Assembly (NCBI GenBank): GCA_002337145.1
Contig: DDFK01000002.1
Span: forward strand, 1,302,868-1,366,867
Source: Chitinophagaceae bacterium UBA1930
GTDB lineage: Bacteria; Bacteroidota; Bacteroidia; Chitinophagales; Chitinophagaceae
DNA length: 64,000 bases
Direction of reading: 5' to 3'
A program made the translations under genes and the position numbers. Positions 17,910-26,203 of the stretch are shown in pieces (positions within the stretch are counted from its first letter, which is position 1; the number at the start of each line of letters is the position of its first letter). A model generated the notes under the pieces. That model ran no database searches and was not told the origin of the DNA. It worked only from the letters and a program-made list of their open reading frames with translations.

Positions 17910-20369
17910 ATGAAATTTATTGTATTTGTTACATTGTTACTAACCTCTTACGTAACCGTATTGGCACAACAAAAAGCAACCGCTACTGGTTATATGAAGA
18001 TTACTGGAAAAGTGGTGGATGCCATAACCAGATTGCCAGTTGAATATGCCACTGTTTCCTTAATAAAGGAAGACAGCAACAAAGTAGTGAACGGAAGCAT
18101 TACTGATAAAAAGGGCAGCTTCACTATACTGAAAGTGCAGAAAGGTAGCTATACAATAACCCTGCAGTTTATAGGCTATGCAGACTTTAGCAAAAAGGTA
18201 GCAGTGACCGGTGATATTGTGCTGGACGATATTTTGTTGGTAAAGAAAAGCACAGACCTTACCAACGTTACAGTTACTGGCAAGCGGCAGGCAATTGACT
18301 ATAAGCTTGACAAGATGGTATATAACCTGGATAAAGACATTACATCGCAAGGTGGTGTGGCAACAGATGCTTTGAAAAAGATTCCTGGGGTAACCGTTGA
18401 TGTTGATGGCAATGTAGAACTGCTGGGCAACCCAAGTGTAAAGTTCCTGATTGACGGCAAGCCATCCACCATCTTTGGTAACAGTGTTGCTGACGCATTG
18501 CAATCCATACCCAACAGCCAGATACAAAGTATTGAAGTCATTACCAGCCCTTCTGCAAAATATGAAGCATCGGGTACGGGCGGCATCATCAATATCATAC
18601 TCAAAAAAAGCAAGATAGAAGGCTTTAATGGCAATGTAAATGTAGCTATGGGAACAAGGCTGGAGAATGCCAGTTTGAACACCAGTTACAAGCATGGCAA
18701 TATTGGGTTGAATGCCTATTTCAGCGGCAATGCACAACTTACTTCCACCACGCCCAATGGTTTGGATAGGCTGGTATCAACCAACACGAAACGATTGCTG
18801 CAGGAAAGTGTAAGCGATGTGAACCGCAATGGTTACAAAGCGGGCATGAGTATGGACTGGTCGCTGTCAAAAACAGAAACCATAACGGCTTCTTTTGGCT
18901 TTGACCATTTTGGTAACAACAGTCATGGTTTGACGGACCAACACGATATTACCTATGGTACAACGGGCAATGAAATTTCCAATATTGTTTCCAATAGAAA
19001 TGCCAATAGCACACTTAGTGTTACGGATTTTGAAAATGCAGTATCCTATACAAAAAAGCTTCGGCAAAAAGGCAGCGAACTTGAAATAGCCTATAATGGC
19101 AGCTTTGGAAAAAATACTACTTCGTACAACCAGTTGCAATACTACACAGGTGGCACGGCTGCTTTTGCTGGCTCCAACAGTTTAAACCCCGGCAAGGAAA
19201 ACGAAGTAAATATTGAATTGAATTACAGGCAACCCATGAGTAAAGAAGTGGAACTTGAAACAGGCTTAAGGGCAACTTTGCAATCCATCATCAGCAATGC
19301 AGATGTGTTTACCCTGGATGCAGCTACAGGAAGTTTTGCAAAAGACAATGCACAGTCCTATGCATCCACATACAAAAGAACAGTATATGCTGGTTATGTT
19401 TCAGCCAATTTTCCATTGTTCGGTTTCCTGGATGTGAAAGCGGGTGCACGTTATGAATACACCATTAGTAAGGCCGATTATTCCAATGCACACAATGTAT
19501 CCATACCCAACTATGCAAACCTTGCTCCATCATTGATTATTGCCCATAGTTTTTCCAACAAACAAAGTATAAAACTGGCTTACTCTTACAGGATAGAACG
19601 TCCGGACTTCCGTGACCTCAATCCCTTTATGAACCTTGCCGACCCACATAATATAACCACAGGCAACCCGAACTTACAACCTGAAATTGGCAACAAAGTT
19701 GAATTGGGTTACAATCAGGCTTTTGAATCGGGAGCCAATATCAACATCATTGCTTATTATCAACGCAACAGTCCCGATATAAAACCATACAGTACGTATT
19801 ATGCAACCTATAAAATTGGGGACTCCACTTACAATGATGTTACGCTAACCACCAGGGCCACTATCAGTGCAGAAGTAAGGGCAGGCGTAAATATTTCCGG
19901 TTCATTGCCCATCGGCAAAAAAATAACGCTACGCCCCAACTTCCAATTATTCAATCGCCATCTTAGAAATGATAATGCAGTGCCAGCCATTACCAATGCT
20001 TTTGGGTATAGATTAAACCTCAATACCACTTATCAATTTTCCAGGAGCCTTGCCGTGGAAGTGTTTGGCAATTATAATATGGGTATGCGTTGGCAGGGCA
20101 GGCAGGCAGATGTGTATGCCTATACATTGGCCATACGCAAACAGTTCAATAACAATAAGGCCAGCATTGGCTTTATTGCAGTGAACCCCTTCAATCGATA
20201 CATCCATCAAAAAAGCCAGCAGTTAACGCAGGATTTTGTTTCGAATATTTACCGTGATGTGCCGTACCGTTCTTTGGGCATTACCTTTTCTTATAGGTTT
20301 GGCAAACTGAAAGTTGCCAAAGCAAAAGATGCAGACAACTTCAACTACACGCCACCAACAGAAAACTAA
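17910..20369 (+). CDS. Outer-membrane beta-barrel receptor (TonB-dependent receptor-like)
   Basis: 819 residues with a signal peptide (cleavage near VLAQ). A CarboxypepD_reg beta-sandwich (about 25-110, beginning ITGKVVDAITRLPVEYATVSL) leads to a plug domain (about 120-215, with GVTVDVDGNVELLGNPSV and IEVITSPSAKYEASGTGG) and a large beta-barrel. This is the OMP_b-brl_3 family layout, common in Bacteroidota, in which a SusC-type TonB box is often unclear. The ligand is unknown. The barrel ends in a Phe-rich strand and a short tail. The gene is followed by a bidirectional terminator and a tRNA on the other strand. Confidence 0.87.
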   Translation: MKFIVFVTLLLTSYVTVLAQQKATATGYMKITGKVVDAITRLPVEYATVSLIKEDSNKVVNGSITDKKGSFTILKVQKGSYTITLQFIGYADFSKKVAVTGDIVLDDILLVKKSTDLTNVTVTGKRQAIDYKLDKMVYNLDKDITSQGGVATDALKKIPGVTVDVDGNVELLGNPSVKFLIDGKPSTIFGNSVADALQSIPNSQIQSIEVITSPSAKYEASGTGGIINIILKKSKIEGFNGNVNVAMGTRLENASLNTSYKHGNIGLNAYFSGNAQLTSTTPNGLDRLVSTNTKRLLQESVSDVNRNGYKAGMSMDWSLSKTETITASFGFDHFGNNSHGLTDQHDITYGTTGNEISNIVSNRNANSTLSVTDFENAVSYTKKLRQKGSELEIAYNGSFGKNTTSYNQLQYYTGGTAAFAGSNSLNPGKENEVNIELNYRQPMSKEVELETGLRATLQSIISNADVFTLDAATGSFAKDNAQSYASTYKRTVYAGYVSANFPLFGFLDVKAGARYEYTISKADYSNAHNVSIPNYANLAPSLIIAHSFSNKQSIKLAYSYRIERPDFRDLNPFMNLADPHNITTGNPNLQPEIGNKVELGYNQAFESGANINIIAYYQRNSPDIKPYSTYYATYKIGDSTYNDVTLTTRATISAEVRAGVNISGSLPIGKKITLRPNFQLFNRHLRNDNAVPAITNAFGYRLNLNTTYQFSRSLAVEVFGNYNMGMRWQGRQADVYAYTLAIRKQFNNNKASIGFIAVNPFNRYIHQKSQQLTQDFVSNIYRDVPYRSLGITFSYRFGKLKVAKAKDADNFNYTPPTEN

Positions 20370-20399
20370 GTAGGATAAACTCGTATTCCTCAAAAGAAA

Positions 20400-20519
<120 letters not shown>

Positions 20520-20574
20520 GGGTGCAAAATAATAGTAATGAACTTTATCTGCCAAAAAATAATCTTCCTTCAAC

Positions 20575-20582
20575 TAACTTTG
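20575..20582 (+). promoter_or_regulatory. -7 promoter box for the ABC exporter gene
   Basis: TAACTTTG matches the Bacteroidota -7 consensus TAnnTTTG. It lies 17 bases before the TTG start codon chosen for the exporter, implying a leader of about 12 bases. It also shows that the gene does not start inside the tRNA. Confidence 0.7.
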
Positions 20583-20599
20583 CGGCAAATTATTCAAGT

Positions 20600-22465
20600 T
20601 TGAAGCACCTTTCATCGCTCAATAAATATTTTTACAAGTACAGGAAACTGTTTCTTTTAGGCATCTTGTTTATTGTGCTATCCAACTATTTCCGCATCCT
20701 TAGCCCACAGGTTTCGGGTTACGTGGTAGATAAGGTACAGCATGTTATTAGCAAGAGCAACCACTCGTCCGAAGGCGTGAAAAGAGAAGTGCATTACGAT
20801 TTTCTGGTGAAGATGTTTGTGGATGCATTGGACAATATTGAAGGGGGCGATGCCAGCTTTGGGAAAGTGGTGATTATTTGTGCCATTACTTTGTTGGTGC
20901 TTGCATTGCTGGGTGGCTTCTTTATGTTTTTGATGCGGCAAACCATCATTGTAATGAGCCGACATATTGAGTATGGGCAAAAGAACGAGATCTTTCAGCA
21001 TTACCTGAAACTGGATACCAATTTTTATAAGACGCATAGCACGGGCGATTTAATGAACCGCATTTCGGAAGATGTGAGCCGTGTAAGGATGTACACGGGG
21101 CCAGCAATCATGTACCTGTTTAACCTTGCAGCAACTATTGGCTTTAGCCTGTTCTTTATGTTCAGGGAAAACTGGCAGCTTACCCTGTACGTGCTTGCCC
21201 CATTGCCCATACTGGCCATTACCATTTATTTTGTGAACACGGTTATCAATAAGAAAAGTGAAAAGATACAGGCATTATTGTCGGACCTTACCACAACGGC
21301 ACAGGAATCCTACTCCGGCATACGTGTCATAAAATCTTTTGTACAGGAAAAAGCCATGTTGGGCTTCTTTAATAAGAACAGCGAAGACTATAAAAAGAAT
21401 GCAGTGGGCCTTGCCAAAGTAGAAGCCATTTACTTTCCTTCCATGGCTTTGCTGATTGGGTTAAGCACATTGATTACGATTGCCGTTGGTTGTACCTATG
21501 TATTGAACAATGCCAATACAGGTGTTACTGCCGGAACCATTACCGAGTTTGTGATTTATGTGAACCTGTTGACTTTTCCTGTTAGTGCCATTGGATGGAC
21601 GGCCAGTATGATACAGCGTGCAGCTGCATCGCAGAAGCGTTTGAACGAATTTCTGCAGACCGAACCAACAGTAAATGACGATGCAGCAGTAGCAGGCGTG
21701 CAGGTGCATGGCGATATTGTTTTTGACAGCATCACTTTTACTTATCCGCACACGGGCATCACTGCATTGAAAGATTTTAACCTTACCGTAAAGCAAGGAG
21801 AAAAAGTACTCTTGCTTGGCAAAACTGGCAGCGGCAAAAGCACTATAGCACAATTGCTGTTGAAGTTCTATAACCCGACAGCAGGCAAGGTACTGATAGG
21901 CAAACATCCATTGACTGCCTACTCGCTACAGCAGTTGCGTGAGCAGGTAAGCTATGTGCCGCAAGATGTTTTTTTGTTCAGCGATAGTGTGGCCAACAAC
22001 ATCAGCTTTGGACTGAAAGAAAAAGCAGCCATGGAAACCATTGAGCAGGCCGCAAAATTTGCAAGTGTGCATAACGAGATACTTGGTTTTGAGAAACAGT
22101 ACGAAACCATGATTGGTGAACGTGGAGTGACTTTGAGTGGTGGACAGAAGCAACGTATATCCATAGCCCGTGCATTGATCAAGAACCCGGAAATTGTAGT
22201 GTTTGATGATTGCCTAAGTGCAGTGGATGCCAAGACGGAAAATGAGATCGTGAACAACCTGTACCGTTTTTTACATGATAAAACAGCTATCATTATTACG
22301 CATAGGATATTCTCTTCGTTCAGGTTTGACAAGATTGTGGTGCTGGAAGATGGCAGGATTGCAGAAGCAGGCACACATGAGGAACTGATGGATAAGAACG
22401 GTTATTATGCCGAACTGTATAGCCTGCAATTGTCTGAAGCCGATGAAACAGGCATGGCCGTTTAA
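20600..22465 (+). CDS. ABC exporter half-transporter, YheI/MdlA-like
   Basis: 621 residues from a TTG start at 20600. The protein then begins (M)KHLSSLNKYFYKYRKLF, as related exporters do, and a -7 box lies just upstream. A longer frame would run back through the tRNA. Six membrane helices (about residues 15-310) form the exporter domain. The ATPase domain has Walker A GKTGSGKST at 407-415, the signature LSGGQKQR, and Walker B VVFDD. The usual catalytic Glu after Walker B is Asp (D537), followed by CLSAVD, as in the degenerate subunit of heterodimeric exporters such as YheI/MdlA. A partner gene is not in the window. It probably exports a lipid or drug-like compound. Confidence 0.88.
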   Translation: MKHLSSLNKYFYKYRKLFLLGILFIVLSNYFRILSPQVSGYVVDKVQHVISKSNHSSEGVKREVHYDFLVKMFVDALDNIEGGDASFGKVVIICAITLLVLALLGGFFMFLMRQTIIVMSRHIEYGQKNEIFQHYLKLDTNFYKTHSTGDLMNRISEDVSRVRMYTGPAIMYLFNLAATIGFSLFFMFRENWQLTLYVLAPLPILAITIYFVNTVINKKSEKIQALLSDLTTTAQESYSGIRVIKSFVQEKAMLGFFNKNSEDYKKNAVGLAKVEAIYFPSMALLIGLSTLITIAVGCTYVLNNANTGVTAGTITEFVIYVNLLTFPVSAIGWTASMIQRAAASQKRLNEFLQTEPTVNDDAAVAGVQVHGDIVFDSITFTYPHTGITALKDFNLTVKQGEKVLLLGKTGSGKSTIAQLLLKFYNPTAGKVLIGKHPLTAYSLQQLREQVSYVPQDVFLFSDSVANNISFGLKEKAAMETIEQAAKFASVHNEILGFEKQYETMIGERGVTLSGGQKQRISIARALIKNPEIVVFDDCLSAVDAKTENEIVNNLYRFLHDKTAIIITHRIFSSFRFDKIVVLEDGRIAEAGTHEELMDKNGYYAELYSLQLSEADETGMAV

Positions 22466-22564
22466 TTTGTATTTGCAGGATGGCTACATAGCCATGGGAA
22501 CTGTTTGCATGGCCGTAGATGGCCCCAATATTTTACGTATAACTACGCTTTGGTAAAAGCCTTG

Positions 22565-22620
22565 GTGTTGTACCCGAACGCTGAAAGGTGCGACGCCAGT
22601 AAAGTTCAATTGAAATACCG
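22565..22620 (-). repeat. GGCGTCGCACCC intergenic element, copy 2
   Basis: The core on the minus strand is GGCGTCGCACCTTTCAG (22581-22597), the most divergent copy. The following GCGTTCGGGTACAA matches the copy at 45561-45577 in sequence and spacing, and the preceding CTTTACT is identical. It lies between the ABC exporter and DUF3276 genes. Confidence 0.7.
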
Positions 22621-22688
22621 CTGTTGGCAATATAAAAAAGCCCTTGCAAAACATTCTTTGCAAAATTTTGGTAATTCAATAACAATGC

Positions 22689-22696
22689 TATATTTG
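22689..22696 (+). promoter_or_regulatory. -7 promoter box for the DUF3276 gene
   Basis: TATATTTG, a perfect TAnnTTTG, lies 31 bases before the GTG start at 22728. Confidence 0.65.
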
Positions 22697-22727
22697 CTAC
22701 ACTTTAAAACCAAAACTTATTCAGCAA

Positions 22728-23195
22728 GTGGCTTACGAAAACAACGACAAAAAAATGGAGAGCGTTTACAGCAAACGCATTAGGGCAGGCAAGAGAAGAA
22801 CCTACTTTTTTGATGTAAGGGAAACCCGTGGCAGCGATTTTTATTTAACAATCACGGAAAGCCGCAAACGTTTTGACGATAATGGCTATGATAGGCACAA
22901 GATTTTTCTGTACAAAGAAGATTTCAATAAATTTATAAAAGCATTAGGCGAGGCAATTGATTATGTGAAGACAGACCTGATGCCTGATTTTGACTTTGAT
23001 GCGTTTAACCACGAGTACAATGAGGATGGCGAAGGTGCCTATGTTGCCAACGCAGAAGAAGCAACTGCTGCCGTAGCTGAACCTAAAGTGAAAGAAGAAG
23101 CTGTTGAAGCAACTGCTGCCCCTGTTCCTGTAGCACAGGCTGCTGCTGAAACAAGTGAATCGAACCTTTCTACTGAAGAAGTGGACAAATGGTAA
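22728..23195 (+). CDS. DUF3276 / PUR-alpha family nucleic-acid-binding protein
   Basis: 155 residues from a GTG start. The order AYENNDKKMESVYSKR is the usual beginning of this Bacteroidota family. The first 85 residues form a PUR repeat (RAGKRRTYFFDVRETRGSD, then LTITESRKRF and HKIFLYKEDFNKF), a fold that binds single-stranded DNA or RNA. The rest is an acidic, Ala/Glu-rich tail that is probably disordered. These proteins are very highly conserved across the phylum, though their cellular role is poorly known. A terminator follows directly. Confidence 0.93.
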   Translation: MAYENNDKKMESVYSKRIRAGKRRTYFFDVRETRGSDFYLTITESRKRFDDNGYDRHKIFLYKEDFNKFIKALGEAIDYVKTDLMPDFDFDAFNHEYNEDGEGAYVANAEEATAAVAEPKVKEEAVEATAAPVPVAQAAAETSESNLSTEEVDKW

Positions 23196-23216
23196 TAGAA
23201 TATTCTTAATAGAAGA

Positions 23217-23242
23217 AGCCTGGCATTTTGCCGGGCTTTTTT
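23217..23242 (+). terminator. Intrinsic terminator after the DUF3276 gene
   Basis: Stem AGCCTGGC (23217-23224) pairs with GCCGGGCT (23230-23237, one G-T pair) around ATTTT and is followed by a T run. It sits between two convergent genes. Confidence 0.82.
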
Positions 23243-23258
23243 ATTTGTAAGAATGTGT

Positions 23259-23795
23259 TTAATGCCGAAGGCCTGCCCTGTGGTATTCCTTAGGTTTGAT
23301 ACCTCTCCTGCTTTTTCTTTTGTAATAGCTGCTTATTATGAATGATATGGGTAGCCCAACCATTAGCATCAGGATAAGCAAGCCCTGTGTTGCTTTCCAT
23401 GCATTGAAGGGGAATTTGGGTGCATTGCTTAACGGAACGACAAGCAGGTTCATTACCAGCCAAACGATTATACCATATATAAGCCCTGTAATGATTGGGT
23501 AGCATGCCAGGCCTTTTATTTTGGGGTATAGCCCAAAGAACAGTAAGGTAAAAATAAACGCAATCATAAAGTGCAGCAACAGGCCCAGTACAGGCAACCA
23601 CCATTCATTTGCAAATGCACCTTTTGCCAGGGCATCTTTGCCCAGCAGGCCGCTTGCAATAAAGTTCAGCACTTTTAAAGGGCTTTTACCTGTTGTGAAA
23701 TAGAACTGTAGCAGGGCAGTGGCTATATCCAGACTGCCGGCCAAAAAGCCTGCCTGTAGTATGGCTGTTGTTGCTGGTTTGTTTTGTTGTGGCAT
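23259..23795 (-). CDS. Integral membrane protein of unknown function
   Basis: 178 residues from the ATG at 23795. Four or five hydrophobic helices are visible (around residues 12-30, 68-88, 98-120, 138-160), with a Lys/Arg-rich C-terminus that should lie in the cytoplasm. The layout resembles DUF1440/YagU-like membrane proteins, but I cannot confirm the family. It stands alone, convergent with the DUF3276 gene. An AACTTTTG sequence just before the ATG may be its -7 box, which would make the leader very short. Confidence 0.7.
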   Translation of the reverse strand: MPQQNKPATTAILQAGFLAGSLDIATALLQFYFTTGKSPLKVLNFIASGLLGKDALAKGAFANEWWLPVLGLLLHFMIAFIFTLLFFGLYPKIKGLACYPIITGLIYGIIVWLVMNLLVVPLSNAPKFPFNAWKATQGLLILMLMVGLPISFIISSYYKRKSRRGIKPKEYHRAGLRH

Positions 23796-23887
23796 GGGCA
23801 AAAGTTAGTACAGATAGTAAATCTAACTTTTAAGCAGTAATGCTACAATGTATTTTGTATGGGTGGCAGTAGCAGATAGTGGCCTGT

Positions 23888-24778
23888 TTATACAAACAGC
23901 TCGGTAGCAATTTGTAGACTTTCTAACAAAGCAGTTTTATTGAGTGACTGCAACAATTGACTGCTTTCGAGGTAATCGATCATTAGCTCCGTATTCATGT
24001 TACCTACTAGGTCGTCTTGTGCCATGGGGCAGCCGCCAATACCTTTCAGTGCCCCGTCAAAACGGCTGCAGCCCGCATTAACAGCGGCTTTCAGCTTTTC
24101 CTCGAAATTGTTTGGGGCAGAGTGTAGGTGCACGCCAATGGTAGTGTTGGCGTATTTGGGTATCAAGGTGTTTAGGGCAAAACTTATTTGCTGTGGTGTA
24201 GCCACGCCAACAGTATCGGCCAGTGAAAGGATGTTGATGTTGCGTTTTACCATTTCATCTGCCCATTGCAAAAGGATGGCATCGCTGTATGCATCACCAT
24301 AGGGGTTGCCAAAACCCATGCTTAAATACACAACCAATTGCTTGTTGTTCTTGATGCATAGTTCCTGTATTTCCTCCACGCGTATCAGGCTTTCCTGTGG
24401 CGTACTATTGGTGTTGCGTTGCTGAAAGGAAGGAGAGATGGAGAAGGGAAAACCCAGGTAAGTGATTTCATCGTGTACCACAGCTTCTGCTGCACCCCTT
24501 GTATTGGCCACTATTGCTAGGAGCTTTGAGCTGTTAGCCGTTAGCTGTAAGCCTTTTAGTACTTCGGCAGTATCGGCCATTTGCGGGATGGCTTTGGGCG
24601 ATACGAAGCTGCCAAAATCGATGGTATCAAAACCTACTTTCAACAGGGCATTTATGTAGCGTATCTTGTCTTCCGTTTTAATGAAATGCTTCCAGCCTTG
24701 CATGGCATCGCGGGGACATTCAACTAGTTTAATTGGGTTGTTGGTTAATTGGTTAATTGGTGGGATTGTATGTTCCAT
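23888..24778 (-). CDS. Hydroxymethylglutaryl-CoA lyase-like enzyme
   Basis: 296-residue TIM-barrel protein of the HMGL-like family. KLVECPRDAMQGW near the N-terminus has the conserved Arg-Asp pair, LADTVGVATPQQ lies mid-barrel, GVHLHSAPNN carries the metal-binding HxH, and GIGGCPMAQDDLVGN has the catalytic Cys of the HMG-CoA lyase loop. The reaction would be cleavage of HMG-CoA to acetoacetate and acetyl-CoA, the last step of leucine breakdown. Two stretches in the gene look like simple repeat DNA read in frame: an N-terminal segment (PPINQLTNNPI) and an internal one (QLTANSSKLLA). The gene lies alone on its strand before rlmB. Confidence 0.8.
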   Translation of the reverse strand: MEHTIPPINQLTNNPIKLVECPRDAMQGWKHFIKTEDKIRYINALLKVGFDTIDFGSFVSPKAIPQMADTAEVLKGLQLTANSSKLLAIVANTRGAAEAVVHDEITYLGFPFSISPSFQQRNTNSTPQESLIRVEEIQELCIKNNKQLVVYLSMGFGNPYGDAYSDAILLQWADEMVKRNINILSLADTVGVATPQQISFALNTLIPKYANTTIGVHLHSAPNNFEEKLKAAVNAGCSRFDGALKGIGGCPMAQDDLVGNMNTELMIDYLESSQLLQSLNKTALLESLQIATELFV

Positions 24779-24892
24779 ATAAACGCGTATAAACTTTATC
24801 TATCTTAAACAGCATTATATTATAAAAGCCCGCTCGTTTTAAATACTCTTGTAAATGATGGACCGTACAGCATATAGCAACTAATTAACCAA

Positions 24893-25636
24893 TTAACTGA
24901 TTCTTTGTTTCATGGCTTCGTACAGTATCATTCCGGCTGCAACAGAAACATTGAGGCTTTCAAAATTGCCTGTCATGGGTATCTTGAAGCTGCCGTCGCA
25001 TATTTTCATCAATGCGGGAAACACGCCTTTTTCTTCGCCACCCATTACAATGGCACAGGGTTCTTTCATTTCTACATCAAACAGTTTTGTAGTGGCCGTC
25101 ATTTCGCTGGCAAACACTTTAATGCCGTTTAAGTGAAGTTCATCAACAGCTTTCATCAAACTGTTTACCCTGCATATATTGATCTGTTCCAAGGCACCGG
25201 CACTTGTTTTTACTGCATCTTCATTCAATGCACCAACGCCTTTATCGGGAATGATGATTGCCTGTACGCCACAGCATAGTGCCGTTCTGGCAATTGCACC
25301 AATATTGCGGATGTCCGTTACACCGTCTAATAAAAGGAACAATGGTACAATACCCTGTTCGTTTACCCAATCAATTACCTGTTGCAGGTCCTGATAAAGC
25401 ACAGAACCCTTAAAAGCCAATACACCTTGGTGCTGTATATTGGTGAGTGCGTTTATTTTTTCTATAGGAACGTATTGTATGGGAATATTTTTTTCCTGTG
25501 CCAGCTTCCTTATCTCGCCAATTGCATCGCCACTTGCATTTTTTGAAAGCAGTATCTTGTCAACCGTCTGCCCGCTTTTCAATGCTTCTATAACGGGGTT
25601 CCTTCCTGCAATGATATTTTTTTTAGAGTTGTACAT
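24893..25636 (-). CDS. rlmB: 23S rRNA 2'-O-ribose methyltransferase RlmB (SpoU family)
   Basis: 247 residues. An N-terminal L30-like substrate-binding domain (about 1-85, with IIAGRNPVIEAL) precedes a knotted SPOUT methyltransferase domain with DGVTDIRNIGAIARTA (about 108-123), a middle IVMGGEEKGV and the terminal SLNVSVAAGMILYE. It should methylate a conserved guanosine of 23S rRNA using SAM. The start overlaps the end of the upstream membrane protein gene by 1 base. metK, the SAM source, lies just upstream of that gene. Confidence 0.9.
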   Translation of the reverse strand: MYNSKKNIIAGRNPVIEALKSGQTVDKILLSKNASGDAIGEIRKLAQEKNIPIQYVPIEKINALTNIQHQGVLAFKGSVLYQDLQQVIDWVNEQGIVPLFLLLDGVTDIRNIGAIARTALCCGVQAIIIPDKGVGALNEDAVKTSAGALEQINICRVNSLMKAVDELHLNGIKVFASEMTATTKLFDVEMKEPCAIVMGGEEKGVFPALMKICDGSFKIPMTGNFESLNVSVAAGMILYEAMKQRIS

Positions 25637-26139
25637 TATGCTTTTTTCTTTGAGATAAAATACATGAGTATGGATGCTATGGTAATATAAACCGCTACAA
25701 ATGCTGCCAGTGAAAATTTGGTGATGGCAGCCCAGTGGCTAATGGTTACGGAAAGGTTGCTGCCATAACCGCCAAGCGTAATAAGCATGGCAATGTTTTC
25801 TACTAGGTCCAATACGCCCACCAGTACGCTCAGTTCCAGAAATATGAGGCCGATTGTTTTTAGGCCAGAGGATCGGTAGTTGTTCATTAAGGCCTTGCAG
25901 CATAACAGGAAGAATGAAGTATAAGCGATGATAAAAACAAAATCGAGCCCTGTATTGAACTGCATGGGCTTTATGCCAACAGTATCCATCATGTGTTTGG
26001 CTGTTTCAAAATTATTGGCCAACTCAAAACTTACAATTCCTAAAGGTGTCTGTTCCGATTGTAGATCCGTACCCTGCCATCGCATCACAAAAAACATTAC
26101 AACAGTTGCAATTGCAGCTATAACAATCTTTTTATTCAT
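25636..26139 (-). CDS. Four-helix membrane protein of unknown function
   Basis: 167 residues from the ATG at 26139. TTTCTTTG ends only 4 bases before that ATG on the minus strand, so the transcript may be leaderless. Four hydrophobic segments are visible (about residues 4-20, 57-78, 88-112, 135-160), the first perhaps a signal anchor. It ends within the rlmB start codon, so the two are probably co-transcribed. The family is not recognised. Confidence 0.72.
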   Translation of the reverse strand: MNKKIVIAAIATVVMFFVMRWQGTDLQSEQTPLGIVSFELANNFETAKHMMDTVGIKPMQFNTGLDFVFIIAYTSFFLLCCKALMNNYRSSGLKTIGLIFLELSVLVGVLDLVENIAMLITLGGYGSNLSVTISHWAAITKFSLAAFVAVYITIASILMYFISKKKA

Positions 26140-26152
26140 TGTGCAAAGAAAC

Positions 26153-26181
26153 AAAAAACCCCTGCTATGTGCAGAGGTTTT
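26153..26181 (-). terminator. Intrinsic terminator after metK
   Basis: Minus-strand stem AACCTCTGC (26171-26179) pairs with GCAGGGGTT (26157-26165, one mismatch or wobble) around an ACATA loop, followed by TTTTTTGTTT. It lies just before the next gene on the same strand. Confidence 0.8.
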
Positions 26182-26203
26182 TATGGTCAGTTTTAATTAA
26201 AAA

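Noticed and set aside
22505..22783. 92-residue plus-strand frame before the DUF3276 gene
   Set aside because: It covers the second GGCGTCGCACCC element and the DUF3276 promoter and start, has no signal of a real protein, and overlaps the conserved gene.
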